Shown here: piece by piece, positions 15,586 to 24,110 of the stretch
Numbering within the stretch: the stretch's first letter is position 1
Layout: each line of letters begins with the position of its first letter
From: an uncultured Muribaculaceae bacterium
GTDB lineage: Bacteria; Bacteroidota; Bacteroidia; Bacteroidales; Muribaculaceae
Assembly: GCA_910579105.1 (NCBI GenBank)
Contig: CAJTRT010000016.1
Coordinates: 1 to 50,318, forward strand
DNA length: 50,318 nucleotides
Direction: 5' to 3'
Translations under genes and position numbers: made by a program
Notes under the pieces: generated by a model
Databases searched by the model: none
What the model saw: only the letters and a program-made list of their open reading frames with translations
Told to the model about the DNA's origin: nothing

Positions 15586-17592
15586 TCACACCTCCCCTAT
15601 CATCGCGAGGAAGTCGTCCTCGGAGATTACGGGGATGCCGAGCGAGGCGGCTTTCTCCTTCTTGGCAGGCCCCATGTTCTCGCCGGCGAAGACATAATCG
15701 GTCTTCTTCGAGATGGAGCCGACGTTCTTGCCGCCATTGCGCTCGATAAGCTCCTTGTACTCGTCGCGCGAGTGGCGCGAGAATGTGCCGGAAATCACGA
15801 AGCTCTTCCCTTCGAGCAGGTTGGTGCGCCCTTCGCCGCTCTCTTCCGGCTGCGACATTTGCAACCCCGCTGCGCGCAGCCGCTCCACCACCTCGCGGTT
15901 GCGCGGTTCGGCGAAGTAGCCGACGATGCTCTCGGCAATGCGCGGACCGAGGTCCTTCACCGCCGCGATCTCCTCGGCCCTGGCGGCCATCAGGCGGTCT
16001 ATGTCGGGGAACGCCCTGGCTACTTTTTTCGCGACGGTATCGCCGACAAACGGTATCGAAAGAGCGTATATCACTCTGTCGTAAGGCACTGATTTCGATG
16101 CTTCCAACCCTTCGAGCACGCGCTGGGCCGAACGCGGGCCGAAGCCGTCGAGTGTCAGCAGCTGGCTCTCGGTCAGGTCGTAGAGGTCGGCAATGTCGCG
16201 CACGAAGCCCCGCGCCATGAGCTGGGTGGCGGTCTCTTCCCCCACCCCGTCGATGTTCATCATCTTGCGGCCGACGAAATGCTCCACCCTTCCGGCGATC
16301 TGCGGAGGGCAGTGGTATTTGTTCGGGCACTGCCAGGAAGCCTCTCCCTCGACGCGCACCAGCGGAGCGCCGCACGCCGGGCATTTCCCGACGAACTCCA
16401 CCGGCTTCGCGCCGGGCTCGCGGCCGGTCTCGTCGACACCGGTAATCTTCGGGATGATCTCGCCCCCCTTCTCCACATACAGCATATCGCCCTCGTGGAT
16501 GTCGAGCGAACGGATTATATCCTCGTTGTGAAGCGACGCGCGTTTGACGATAGTGCCCGAGAGCAGCACCGGCTCAAGATTGGCCACAGGGGTGATGATT
16601 CCCATCCTTCCGACCTCGAACGACACAAAGCGGAGCCTCGTCAGCGCCCTCTCGGCCGCGAACTTGTAGGCTATTGCCCAGCGGGGCGACTTGGCGGTGA
16701 AACCGAGGTTGAGCTGCTGGCGCAGACTGTTGACCTTGAAAACCAGGCCGTCGGTGGCCACAGGAAGGTCGCGCCTGGCCTTGTCCCAGTGGCTTATGAA
16801 GCCGTCGACATCCTCCAGCGAGTGCAGGAGCGTCATTATATCCGACACCTTGAAGCCCCAGCTCCGGGCAGCCATCATATTGTCGAAATGATTGTCACAG
16901 GGCAGGTCAGGGCCCAACATATAATAGAAATACGCGTCGAGGCCGCGGCGGGCGACCTCTTTCGGGTCGAGGGTTTTAAGGGTGCCGGACGCGGCGTTGC
17001 GCGGATTCGCGAAAAGGGGCTCCTCGTTGAAGGCGCGCTCCTGGTTAAGACGCTCGAAAGCGTCCCACGGCATAAGCACCTCGCCTCGTATCTCGAACAT
17101 CTCCGGCCATCCGGAGCCTTGCAGTTCGAGTGGTATACTCTTGATGGTCTTTATGTTGGAGGTCACCACGTCGCCGCGTTCGCCGTCGCCGCGCGTCACG
17201 GCGCGCACAAGTCTGCCGTGTTCGTAAATGAGAGAAATAGAGGTTCCGTCGAACTTCATCTCGCCGACCACCTCGAACCCATCGCCTCCGAGCGAACTCC
17301 TCACGCGTCCGAACCACTCGTCGACCTCCTCGATAGAATATGTGTTCGACAGCGACAGCATCGGATGTATGTGTGCGGCCTGCTCGAAGCCTCCCGTGAG
17401 GTCCGACCCGACGCGGCGCGTTGGCGACAAGGGGTCGTCCATCTCGGGATGCCCGGCTTCCAGGCTCTCAAGCTCCTTCATCAGCATGTCGAACTCCCGG
17501 TCGGAAATCTCCGGGGAGTTCAGCACATAATATTGGTGGTTGTGATGGTTGAGCTGCCTGCGCAGTTCAAGAATCCTTTGCTGGGGGTCCAT
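15586..17592 (-). CDS. ligA: NAD-dependent DNA ligase
   Basis: At 668 residues this is full length for LigA. The N-terminal Ia domain (HNHQYYVLNSPEISDREFD) binds NMN. The adenylated Lys is K113 in EMKFDGTSIS (KxDG motif). An OB fold follows, then a Cys4 zinc finger (CPACGAP ... WQCPNKYHCPPQ, around residues 400-425), helix-hairpin-helix repeats (about 440-580) and a C-terminal BRCT domain (LEGKSFVISGTFSRHSRDEY). It seals nicks in replication and repair using NAD+. It is the last gene of a minus-strand run yicC-gmk-nadD-DUF5063-ligA and starts 28 bases after the DUF5063 gene. Confidence 0.97.
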   Translation of the reverse strand: MDPQQRILELRRQLNHHNHQYYVLNSPEISDREFDMLMKELESLEAGHPEMDDPLSPTRRVGSDLTGGFEQAAHIHPMLSLSNTYSIEEVDEWFGRVRSSLGGDGFEVVGEMKFDGTSISLIYEHGRLVRAVTRGDGERGDVVTSNIKTIKSIPLELQGSGWPEMFEIRGEVLMPWDAFERLNQERAFNEEPLFANPRNAASGTLKTLDPKEVARRGLDAYFYYMLGPDLPCDNHFDNMMAARSWGFKVSDIMTLLHSLEDVDGFISHWDKARRDLPVATDGLVFKVNSLRQQLNLGFTAKSPRWAIAYKFAAERALTRLRFVSFEVGRMGIITPVANLEPVLLSGTIVKRASLHNEDIIRSLDIHEGDMLYVEKGGEIIPKITGVDETGREPGAKPVEFVGKCPACGAPLVRVEGEASWQCPNKYHCPPQIAGRVEHFVGRKMMNIDGVGEETATQLMARGFVRDIADLYDLTESQLLTLDGFGPRSAQRVLEGLEASKSVPYDRVIYALSIPFVGDTVAKKVARAFPDIDRLMAARAEEIAAVKDLGPRIAESIVGYFAEPRNREVVERLRAAGLQMSQPEESGEGRTNLLEGKSFVISGTFSRHSRDEYKELIERNGGKNVGSISKKTDYVFAGENMGPAKKEKAASLGIPVISEDDFLAMIGEV

Positions 17593-17620
17593 ATCAGGGT
17601 ATTGGCGGGATAATGGCTGT

Positions 17621-18136
17621 TTAATCTAAATCAGAGGATGACTGGTAGCGGATATGGTTCAGAGCGCGGAGCACGTTGCAGAGCGAGCCGCTCCAATACG
17701 ACCTGAAATCCTCGCTCACGGCTTGCAGTGCCAGGGCCACTGTCTCGTCCGTGGCGTCGCGTATGGTGTTTATGAAGTTATACAGCACCTGGAAGATATC
17801 GGCCAACCCCTCGGAGACACTGGCGGACACCGGGGTGTCGCTGTACTTCATATCCTCCTCGAACACTTCGAGATAAACGTCATCGGGGCCGAGAAGCCGC
17901 TCGATATTACGCCGCGCCGCGTCGTAATAATCCTCATCAAGTGCCTGGTCGATGTATGCCTCCTCGTCGTCGGCCAAGCCGGCCTGGAGATCGGTAGCGG
18001 CGATATATATGCGCGGCAGCAGCCTGAGCATGCTCTCCACAAACGAGGCGCGCTCGTCGTCGCGCGCGCCCTCGACAGCGACGCAGTATTCGTTGCACAG
18101 CCCTATGAAAGCTATGGAATTAGTCGAAAGTTCCAT
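17621..18136 (-). CDS. DUF5063 domain protein
   Basis: This 171-residue acidic, soluble, mostly helical protein has no signal peptide. It resembles the DUF5063 family of Bacteroidota, with the typical opening SIAFIGLCNEYCVAVEGA, the middle DVYLEVFEEDMKYSDTP, and the closing SYWSGSLCNVLRALNHIRY. The function is unknown. Its start overlaps the end of nadD by one base, so the two genes are probably translated together. The placement between nadD and ligA, both of which deal with NAD, may only be housekeeping clustering. Confidence 0.8.
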   Translation of the reverse strand: MELSTNSIAFIGLCNEYCVAVEGARDDERASFVESMLRLLPRIYIAATDLQAGLADDEEAYIDQALDEDYYDAARRNIERLLGPDDVYLEVFEEDMKYSDTPVSASVSEGLADIFQVLYNFINTIRDATDETVALALQAVSEDFRSYWSGSLCNVLRALNHIRYQSSSDLD

Positions 18137-18711
18137 CAGAGATATAACTTGTGTTCAATGATATATCTATATACCCGCGGATCAAGCAGATTGTTCACCG
18201 GCAGACCCTTCGCAAGGCGTTCCCTGACCATCGTGGCCGACACATCGAGCAAAGGGAGCCCCCGGCACACATCAACTCCGGGTGGCAGCTCGCCTGGCAT
18301 GTCGCCGGGACGGGGATATATGATCGGCGGATAATCGCGGATTATCACCTCGTGGTCGCGCCACCGGTCGAACACTGCCCAGTTGTCACCGCCTATCACC
18401 ACGCGGAAAGTCCTGTCGGGATAACGGGACGAAAGCTCCCTCAGAGTGTTGACAGTGTACGAAGGCCGCGGCATAGACAGCTCTATATCGCATACGCCGA
18501 GCCCCGGACGCCCTTCCGCCGCGAGCCGCAGCATGGCCAGGCGGTCGGCATCGGAGGCAAGACCGGAAGATCCGGCTTTCAGGGGGTTGAGAGGAGAAAG
18601 GGTCAGCCAGACCTCGTCGGCGAGACCCGAACGGACCACGCCCTCGGCTATCGCGACATGGCCGCGGTGGACCGGGTTGAACGACCCTCCGAAGATACCG
18701 ACGACCGACAT
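18136..18711 (-). CDS. nadD: Nicotinate-nucleotide adenylyltransferase
   Basis: The protein has 191 residues and opens VGIFGGSFNPVHRGHVAIAE, the nucleotidyltransferase GxFdPxHxGH signature. A second family motif with catalytic Ser/Thr-x-x-Arg is seen as VSATMVRERLAKG near the C-terminus. It joins nicotinate mononucleotide and ATP to make deamido-NAD in NAD synthesis. Its ATG follows the gmk stop codon with no gap, and its stop overlaps the DUF5063 start by one base. NAD made through this step is also the cofactor of the LigA encoded two genes on. Confidence 0.95.
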   Translation of the reverse strand: MSVVGIFGGSFNPVHRGHVAIAEGVVRSGLADEVWLTLSPLNPLKAGSSGLASDADRLAMLRLAAEGRPGLGVCDIELSMPRPSYTVNTLRELSSRYPDRTFRVVIGGDNWAVFDRWRDHEVIIRDYPPIIYPRPGDMPGELPPGVDVCRGLPLLDVSATMVRERLAKGLPVNNLLDPRVYRYIIEHKLYL

Positions 18712-19284
18712 TCAGGACTTTATGAAGCCTTCCATAAGGGAAAACACCTCCCCTATCGCCCGCGGGAGCTCGTCGTTGGTCACAACGTGGTCGTAGCGGT
18801 CGCGGAAGCCAAGCTCGTATTCGGCGCGGCCGACCCGCTCCTCGATCGCCTCAGCGCTCTCGCTGCCGCGCTTTTCGAGGCGCCGGCGAAGCTCGGGTAT
18901 GTCGGGGGGAGCGATGAAGATGCTGAGGGCGTCGCCGCCGAACTGCTCCTTGACGTTGATGCCGCCGCGGACATCAATGTCGAGAATGACATTGTGGCCG
19001 GCGTTCACGCGGTCCTGAATCTCGGAACGGAGAGTCCCGTAGTAGCGCCCGGGATACACCTGCTCGTATTCCACGAAGGCGTTCTCCGCTATCAGGTCCT
19101 TGAACTGCTGGTCGGTCAGGAAATGGTAGTTCACGCCGTCGACCTCGCCCGGACGCGGCTTGCGGTTCGTGGCGGAGACGGAGAATTGCAGGTCGAGTTT
19201 CCCTCCGTCCATTATCTCGCCGATAATCGTTGACTTCCCGCACCCCGACGGGGCGGAGATTATGATGAGCTTCCCTTTGTTCAT
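18712..19284 (-). CDS. gmk: Guanylate kinase
   Basis: The 190-residue protein has the P-loop SAPSGCGKST at residues 9-18. The GMP-binding region contains SATNRKPRPGEVDGVNYHFL and EYEQVYPGRYYGT, and the lid/base segment contains DIDVRGGINVKEQF. It converts GMP and ATP to GDP and ADP. The gene lies 17 bases after the YicC-like gene and abuts nadD. A yicC-gmk pairing is common in many bacteria. Confidence 0.97.
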   Translation of the reverse strand: MNKGKLIIISAPSGCGKSTIIGEIMDGGKLDLQFSVSATNRKPRPGEVDGVNYHFLTDQQFKDLIAENAFVEYEQVYPGRYYGTLRSEIQDRVNAGHNVILDIDVRGGINVKEQFGGDALSIFIAPPDIPELRRRLEKRGSESAEAIEERVGRAEYELGFRDRYDHVVTNDELPRAIGEVFSLMEGFIKS

Positions 19285-19301
19285 ATGTGGTTGTCTTGGA
19301 T

Positions 19302-20177
19302 TTACATAACGTTGAGCACCTGTTCCTTGATCTGTTCCAGCTCGTCCTTCATCTTCACCACGAGAATCTGCATCTCGGCCTGGTTGCTCTTGGAGCCGAG
19401 CGTGTTGATCTCGCGGCCCATCTCCTGGGCTATGAAGCCGAGTTTCTTCCCCTGGCCCGGCTTCCCGTCGAGGGTCTGGAGGAAATAGTCGAGGTGCTGG
19501 GTGAGGCGCTGCTTCTCCTCATTTATGTCGAGCTTCTCGATGTAGAAAATCATCTCCTGCTCGAAACGTCCTTTGTCATACTCTACCTGGTGGAGCGATG
19601 AGAGGGCGTCGAGCATTCGGGCGCGGATTTTCGCCACGCGCTCCGTCTCGTAGCGGGGCACCTCGGCCAGCAGGTCGCGGATGCGCCCTATCCTAACGCG
19701 GAAGAACTCGTCGAGCCTGCGACCTTCGGCGGCGCGGTGCTCGATGATGCTGTCGAGGGCGGAGGAAAGCGTCGAGAGCAGCACGTCGCGCTCCTCGCCG
19801 CTTATTTCAGCGGAGCCCTCTCCCTTCACGGCGTCGGGGAAACGCATAAGCACCGAGTACCAGTCCTGTGGCTCGGGTATGCCGAGCGTCCGCGACGCCT
19901 CGCGGATCTGGCGGCAATATGCTTCGAGAGCCGGCACGTTAAGTTCCACCGACCCCTCTCCCCCGGTAGTCTCCACGGCCATGCTCAGCTCCACCTTCCC
20001 GCGCTCGAGCCGCGCGGCTACCATCGACCGCATATCAGCCTCCAGCAGGCGGTAACCGGCCGGAGAGCGCATCGATAGGTCAAGCTGCTTGGAGTTTAGG
20101 GATTTAAGCTCGACAGTGAATTTCTTGTTGGCACATTCGGCAACAGCGCTGCCGAAGCCTGTCATGGATAGTAGCAT
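19302..20177 (-). CDS. YicC/YloC-family endoribonuclease
   Basis: The 291-residue protein opens LLSMTGFGSAV, the conserved YicC start. Residues 20-155 form the YicC N-domain (FTVELKSLNSKQLDLSMRSP). The last 85 residues are the DUF1732 C-domain (EKQRLTQHLDYFLQTLDGKPG ... GREINTLGSKSNQAEMQ). Family members in E. coli and B. subtilis are reported as RNases involved in RNA turnover. It is the first gene of the run leading to ligA. A TACTTTTG -7 box lies 24 bases upstream (20208-20201). Confidence 0.93.
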   Translation of the reverse strand: MLLSMTGFGSAVAECANKKFTVELKSLNSKQLDLSMRSPAGYRLLEADMRSMVAARLERGKVELSMAVETTGGEGSVELNVPALEAYCRQIREASRTLGIPEPQDWYSVLMRFPDAVKGEGSAEISGEERDVLLSTLSSALDSIIEHRAAEGRRLDEFFRVRIGRIRDLLAEVPRYETERVAKIRARMLDALSSLHQVEYDKGRFEQEMIFYIEKLDINEEKQRLTQHLDYFLQTLDGKPGQGKKLGFIAQEMGREINTLGSKSNQAEMQILVVKMKDELEQIKEQVLNVM

Positions 20178-20200
20178 ATGAGAATCAGCTATTGGTCTGA

Positions 20201-20239
20201 CAAAAGTAGCGAATTAATGCCGAATTTTCAGTAATTTTG
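20201..20239. promoter_or_regulatory. Divergent promoter region between yicC-like gene and tsaB
   Basis: Two TAnnTTTG boxes face away from each other: TACTTTTG on the minus strand (20208-20201) for the yicC-like run and TAATTTTG on the plus strand (20232-20239) for tsaB. Neither has a clean TTG at the -33 position (CTG for the minus one), so the calls rest on the -7 boxes and placement. Confidence 0.4.
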
Positions 20240-20295
20240 CGAAAAAAATAAGGGAGACGGCCCCTCTGCCGCCTCTCCGCCAAGACCATTCCCGT

Positions 20296-21015
20296 ATGCC
20301 CACCATACTGAACATCGAAACCTCCACCGGGGTATGTTCCGCGGCGCTCACCTCGGAAGGCGCCATACTGACCCACTTCGAGGAGTTCTCAGGCCGCAAC
20401 CACGCCACCGTGCTGAGCGACTTCATAAAAGGCTGCCTCGACCATATGCGCGACCACGAAATGGGCCTCGACGCCGTGAGCGTCTCAATCGGCCCCGGCA
20501 GCTACACCGGCCTTAGAATCGGACTATCCGAGGCAAAAGGGCTCGCGTATGCCCTCGACGTGCCACTCATCGGGGTTGACACCTTGCAGCTTATGGCTGT
20601 GGGGGTAATGTTCAACAACGAGATCCTCGATCCCGACGCCATATTCATCCCCATGATCGACGCGCGGCGCATGGAGGTCTATACCGCCGCCTACGACTTC
20701 TCCCTGTCGCCGCTTATGGAGCCGCAGCCTCTGATTCTCGACGACGGCTCGTACTCCGAAATCCTCGCGACCGGCCGCAAGGCGCTCTTCTTCGGCAACG
20801 GAGCGGCGAAAGCAAGGGAACTGATGGAGCGCCACCCCGGCGCGTCTTATATCGCCGACGTAAACCCGCTGGCCACCGACATGCTCGCCCTGTCCGACAA
20901 GGCGTTCCGCGAGAACCGCTTCCTCGACCTGGCATACAGCGTGCCGGCCTACCTCAAGGATTTCCAGGCCACCAAGCCCAAATCGCTCCTGCAAAAACTC
21001 GGCGGAACCATCTGA
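20296..21015 (+). CDS. tsaB: tRNA threonylcarbamoyladenosine synthesis protein TsaB
   Basis: The 239-residue protein begins TILNIETSTGVCSAAL and has the SIGPGSYTGLRIGLSEAKGL segment that marks TsaB in the ASKHA fold. TsaB is the partner of TsaD and TsaE in making t6A at position 37 of ANN-decoding tRNAs; it has lost its own catalytic metal site. Length is normal. The gene starts a plus-strand pair with a Nudix hydrolase 15 bases on, and faces the yicC-like gene across a shared promoter region. Confidence 0.95.
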   Translation: MPTILNIETSTGVCSAALTSEGAILTHFEEFSGRNHATVLSDFIKGCLDHMRDHEMGLDAVSVSIGPGSYTGLRIGLSEAKGLAYALDVPLIGVDTLQLMAVGVMFNNEILDPDAIFIPMIDARRMEVYTAAYDFSLSPLMEPQPLILDDGSYSEILATGRKALFFGNGAAKARELMERHPGASYIADVNPLATDMLALSDKAFRENRFLDLAYSVPAYLKDFQATKPKSLLQKLGGTI

Positions 21016-21030
21016 CAACCCGCAAAGGCT

Positions 21031-21597
21031 ATGGAAAAGAAAATCGAAAAATGGAAGACACTTGAAAGCGAGTATATCGTGAAACGGCCCTGGCTCACGG
21101 CCAGGCGCGACAAAGTCGAGCTTCCAAACGGCACGATACACCCGGAATACTACGTTCTGGAATATCCCGACTGGGTAAACGTAATCGCCATCACCAAAGA
21201 CGGGAAGTTCGTCATGGTCGAGCAATACCGCCACGGCCTCGACGAGATTTTCACAGAACTTGTCGCCGGGGTTGCCGAAAAGGGAGAAGCGCCCCTTGAA
21301 GCGGCGAAGAGGGAGCTGATGGAGGAGACCGGATACGGAAACGGAAACTGGGAACTGCTGACGGTGCTCTCGCAGAACCCCGGCTCCACTGACAACCTCA
21401 CATATTCTTTCCTCGCGACAGGCGTGGATAAACTTGCCGGACAGCATCTCGACGCGACAGAAGACGTCGCGGTACGCCTGCTGACGGAAAAGGAGGTCTA
21501 CGGCATGCTCGCCCATGACGAAGTGAAGCAGTCGCTTATGGCCGCGCCGCTCTGGAAATACTTCGCCTTGAAATCCGGAATGACCGACAAGACATAA
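21031..21597 (+). CDS. Nudix hydrolase (ADP-ribose pyrophosphatase-like)
   Basis: The 188-residue protein has a complete Nudix box, G-x5-E-x7-REL-x-EE-x-G (GVAEKGE to RELMEETGYG, residues 78-100). Upstream lies the beta sheet DWVNVIAITKDGKFVMVEQYRHG and downstream LSQNPGSTDNLTYSFLATGV. The EQYRHG ... ELVAGVAE arrangement resembles ADP-ribose/ADP-sugar pyrophosphatases more than MutT. It should split a nucleoside diphosphate linked to another group, using Mg2+; the exact substrate is not clear. Confidence 0.9.
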   Translation: MEKKIEKWKTLESEYIVKRPWLTARRDKVELPNGTIHPEYYVLEYPDWVNVIAITKDGKFVMVEQYRHGLDEIFTELVAGVAEKGEAPLEAAKRELMEETGYGNGNWELLTVLSQNPGSTDNLTYSFLATGVDKLAGQHLDATEDVAVRLLTEKEVYGMLAHDEVKQSLMAAPLWKYFALKSGMTDKT

Positions 21598-21606
21598 AGC
21601 CCTGAA

Positions 21607-21629
21607 ACATGCCAAAGGCATGTCCCTAC
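21607..21629. repeat. Solo GTAGGGAC-family repeat arm
   Basis: The 23 bases ACATGCC-AAA-GGCATGT-CCCTAC are the same as at 294-316. The arm lies just after the Nudix gene stop codon and has no partner arm. Confidence 0.65.
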
Positions 21630-21730
21630 GATGAATGTACGTTTATTTCGTGCGGGAAATGTAAATAACCCGCCACATACATCAGTCTTTAACTAACACA
21701 CGACCCAAACATCGGATTCTCCGCGACGCG

Positions 21731-23521
21731 ATGTCATTTAATTTTTCATTCCTGAAAAGCAGGTTCGCGGCGCTTTACGCCGGAACGTTTTTAGCGTTGA
21801 TTTATTTCTGCATCGACTGGTCGATGCAGACGACATTCCGCGGAATGTCGTTCTGGGAATTGTATGCGAGCAACGCCCTGCTGGCGCTGGTGCTGATGCT
21901 GCCCTACATGCTCACACGGAAGATATGGGCGCAGGCGCTGACAATCGGCATCGCCGACTGTGCGTTGGTCGCCAACCTGATGTACCGCCGCACATACTTT
22001 ACCCCGATTCCTCCCGAAAGCTACCTCATGGTCGGCAATCTCGGCGACTTCACCGCCAGCGTTACCGACTCGCTCCACTGGTTAGACCTCGGATTCCCAT
22101 TGCTCCTGGCTGCGACCGTATGGCTCGCCGCCAGGCTCCCTGGTGCCCGGTATCCCCGCCGCTGGCGTGCCTATCTCATAGCCCTCGGCCTCCTCGCCCT
22201 CGTCATCGCGGCGGGACTTCTCGCCAAGGGGGGATTCTCCAAAGTAATGCGCAAACTATCGTCATCGTGCTACTACAACACCACCCCGGTACAGATCTAC
22301 ACCCCCGTAGGCTACCTGGCATATACCGCCATGGAGACTGAGGACGAGCTGACTCCCGAGGTCGCGGCGCGCGTCGACTTATGGCTGAAAGGGAAAGAGC
22401 GCCTGCGTCCCTATGTCGGGCTACCTGACTCCGTGGCACCGCGTAAAAACCTGGTGGTCGTCCTGCTGGAATCGTTCGAAGGATGGCTCCCCGAGAACGA
22501 GATTGACGGGAAGCCAATCACCCCATACATCAACTCGCTTCTCAAAGACTCCGCTACATTCTTCGCACCGCGGGTGCTCTCGCAGGTCAGTTCCGGCCGC
22601 TCGATCGACGGGCAGCTTCTGATATTCACCGGCCTCCTGCCGCGGCTTCATACCATTTTCAGCACCAAGCACCCGGCAAACTTCTACCCGACCCTGAACA
22701 AGGCGCTCCGTGAGAAATACGGCACGAAGAGCTACATCTTCACCTGCGACCGCCCGATAACCTGGAACCAGCAGGCCGTCTCGCCCGCCTTCGGCTACGA
22801 TGCGATGTACAGCCGCGATGCGTGGAATCTCGACGATATGATAGGCAGACCGGCCAAACTCAGCGACCAGTCGTTCTTCCGCCAGTCGGTCGACCTGATC
22901 CGCAAAGGGGATCTCTGGCCCGACGGAGAGCCGCGGCTCCTGACGTTCGTATCATACTCGGGACACAACCCCTGGCTACTTCCCGACGAGAAAAAAGACC
23001 CGGACTTCGACCTGCACGCCATGGACCTCAACAAGCGCTTCGCCGACTACGCGACGATGGCGCACTATACCGACGCACAGCTCCACATAATAATCGATTA
23101 TCTGAAATCGCGCCCCGACTACGACGAGACGCTCGTAGTGATAACGGGCGACCACGAAGGGCTGGCCTACTACCGCGACGAGATTGTGGCGGCCGACAGG
23201 CTCCATCTCGTGTCGGATAAGCAGTTCGTGCCGCTGATTATCCTCAACAGCCCGGTCGGGGGACAGGTCGACGAGGTAGTGGGCCAATATGACATATACC
23301 CCACCCTGTTAGGGATGCTCGGCCTCGACGACTACCCGTGGAAAGGGCTCGGGCAGACGATGCTCGCCCCAGTGGCCGGATTCGCCGTCTCGTCATACAC
23401 CCAAGAGGTAGTCGGCGACACAATCGACGTTGACCCGGCGCTGCGCGACAACATCCTCGGAGCGCGCAGCGTCAGCGATGACATAATCCACTTCGACATG
23501 CTGCGCGGGCGTTTTGAGTAG
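21731..23521 (+). CDS. LtaS-like membrane phosphotransferase/sulfatase-superfamily protein
   Basis: The 596-residue protein has about five N-terminal membrane helices (residues 10-165) and a periplasmic alkaline-phosphatase-superfamily domain. Residues line up with the active site of S. aureus lipoteichoic acid synthase. E247 (LLESFEGW) and the nucleophile region SSGRSIDG with S291 match E255 and T300, H412 (YSGHNPW) matches H416, and D474-H475 (TGDHEG) matches D475-H476. The nucleophile is Ser instead of Thr. Gram-negative relatives transfer phosphoglycerol or phosphoethanolamine to periplasmic or surface glycans; which one applies here is unknown. It is followed 18 bases later by vsr. Confidence 0.85.
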   Translation: MSFNFSFLKSRFAALYAGTFLALIYFCIDWSMQTTFRGMSFWELYASNALLALVLMLPYMLTRKIWAQALTIGIADCALVANLMYRRTYFTPIPPESYLMVGNLGDFTASVTDSLHWLDLGFPLLLAATVWLAARLPGARYPRRWRAYLIALGLLALVIAAGLLAKGGFSKVMRKLSSSCYYNTTPVQIYTPVGYLAYTAMETEDELTPEVAARVDLWLKGKERLRPYVGLPDSVAPRKNLVVVLLESFEGWLPENEIDGKPITPYINSLLKDSATFFAPRVLSQVSSGRSIDGQLLIFTGLLPRLHTIFSTKHPANFYPTLNKALREKYGTKSYIFTCDRPITWNQQAVSPAFGYDAMYSRDAWNLDDMIGRPAKLSDQSFFRQSVDLIRKGDLWPDGEPRLLTFVSYSGHNPWLLPDEKKDPDFDLHAMDLNKRFADYATMAHYTDAQLHIIIDYLKSRPDYDETLVVITGDHEGLAYYRDEIVAADRLHLVSDKQFVPLIILNSPVGGQVDEVVGQYDIYPTLLGMLGLDDYPWKGLGQTMLAPVAGFAVSSYTQEVVGDTIDVDPALRDNILGARSVSDDIIHFDMLRGRFE

Positions 23522-23539
23522 CCGGATGTTTAAAATGAT

Positions 23540-24100
23540 ATGGACGTACTGACCCCGGAACAGCGACGACGGTGCATGCAGGCCAACAAGAGCCGCGACA
23601 CCAGGCCCGAGCGAGCTTTCGCCCGGCTGCTGTGGAGTGCCGGGGTGCGCTACCGCAAGCAGAGCCGCGGCATACCCGGGCGTCCCGATTTCTCGATAAA
23701 ACGCTACAAGCTCGCCATTTTCGTTGACGGCGACTTCTGGCACGGCCGCGACTTCGACCGCGAGCACAACCGCTTCCACCGCAACCGAGACTTCTGGATA
23801 GCCAAAATCGAACGCAACATCGAACGCGACCGCCGGGTCACCTCGGAGTTAGAGGCCCGCGGATGGAAAGTGCTCCGTTTCTGGGAAACCGACATCAAGA
23901 AAAATCCCGGAGTGTGCCTCCGCGCGGTGCTCGACCACCTCGCCTCGTTCAATTCACTCTCAGCCCCCAGGTATCTCCCCGCCGACATCCAGCCGGGCAT
24001 CTATCCTGAAACGCCATCATTACGCCGCCCGGCGACATACGGCGAGGATGCCCCCCTGCGGGAAGCCGCCGAACCGCCCGAGCCATACGGCGGCAAGTAG
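23540..24100 (+). CDS. vsr: Very short patch repair (Vsr) mismatch endonuclease
   Basis: The 186-residue protein has the Vsr family motifs MQANKSRDTRPERAFARLLW, then GIPGRPDFSIKRYKLAIFVDGDFWHGRD with the catalytic Asp (PDF) and His-rich loop, and a C-terminal WKVLRFWETDIKKNPG. The first 140 residues cover the fold; the last 40 or so are a Pro-rich tail without known match. Vsr nicks next to T:G mismatches that arise from deaminated 5-methylcytosine. It is usually beside a cytosine-5 methyltransferase, but none is in the window. It converges on the helicase gene with a 10-base gap. Confidence 0.9.
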   Translation: MDVLTPEQRRRCMQANKSRDTRPERAFARLLWSAGVRYRKQSRGIPGRPDFSIKRYKLAIFVDGDFWHGRDFDREHNRFHRNRDFWIAKIERNIERDRRVTSELEARGWKVLRFWETDIKKNPGVCLRAVLDHLASFNSLSAPRYLPADIQPGIYPETPSLRRPATYGEDAPLREAAEPPEPYGGK

Positions 24101-24110
24101 GAGCCGATGG

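Noticed and set aside
16279..17613. A 444-residue open frame on the plus strand
   Set aside because: It is antisense to ligA and shows only shadow-type composition.
20524..21621. A 365-residue open frame on the minus strand
   Set aside because: It lies opposite tsaB and the Nudix gene, both of which have full family motifs; the frame has none.
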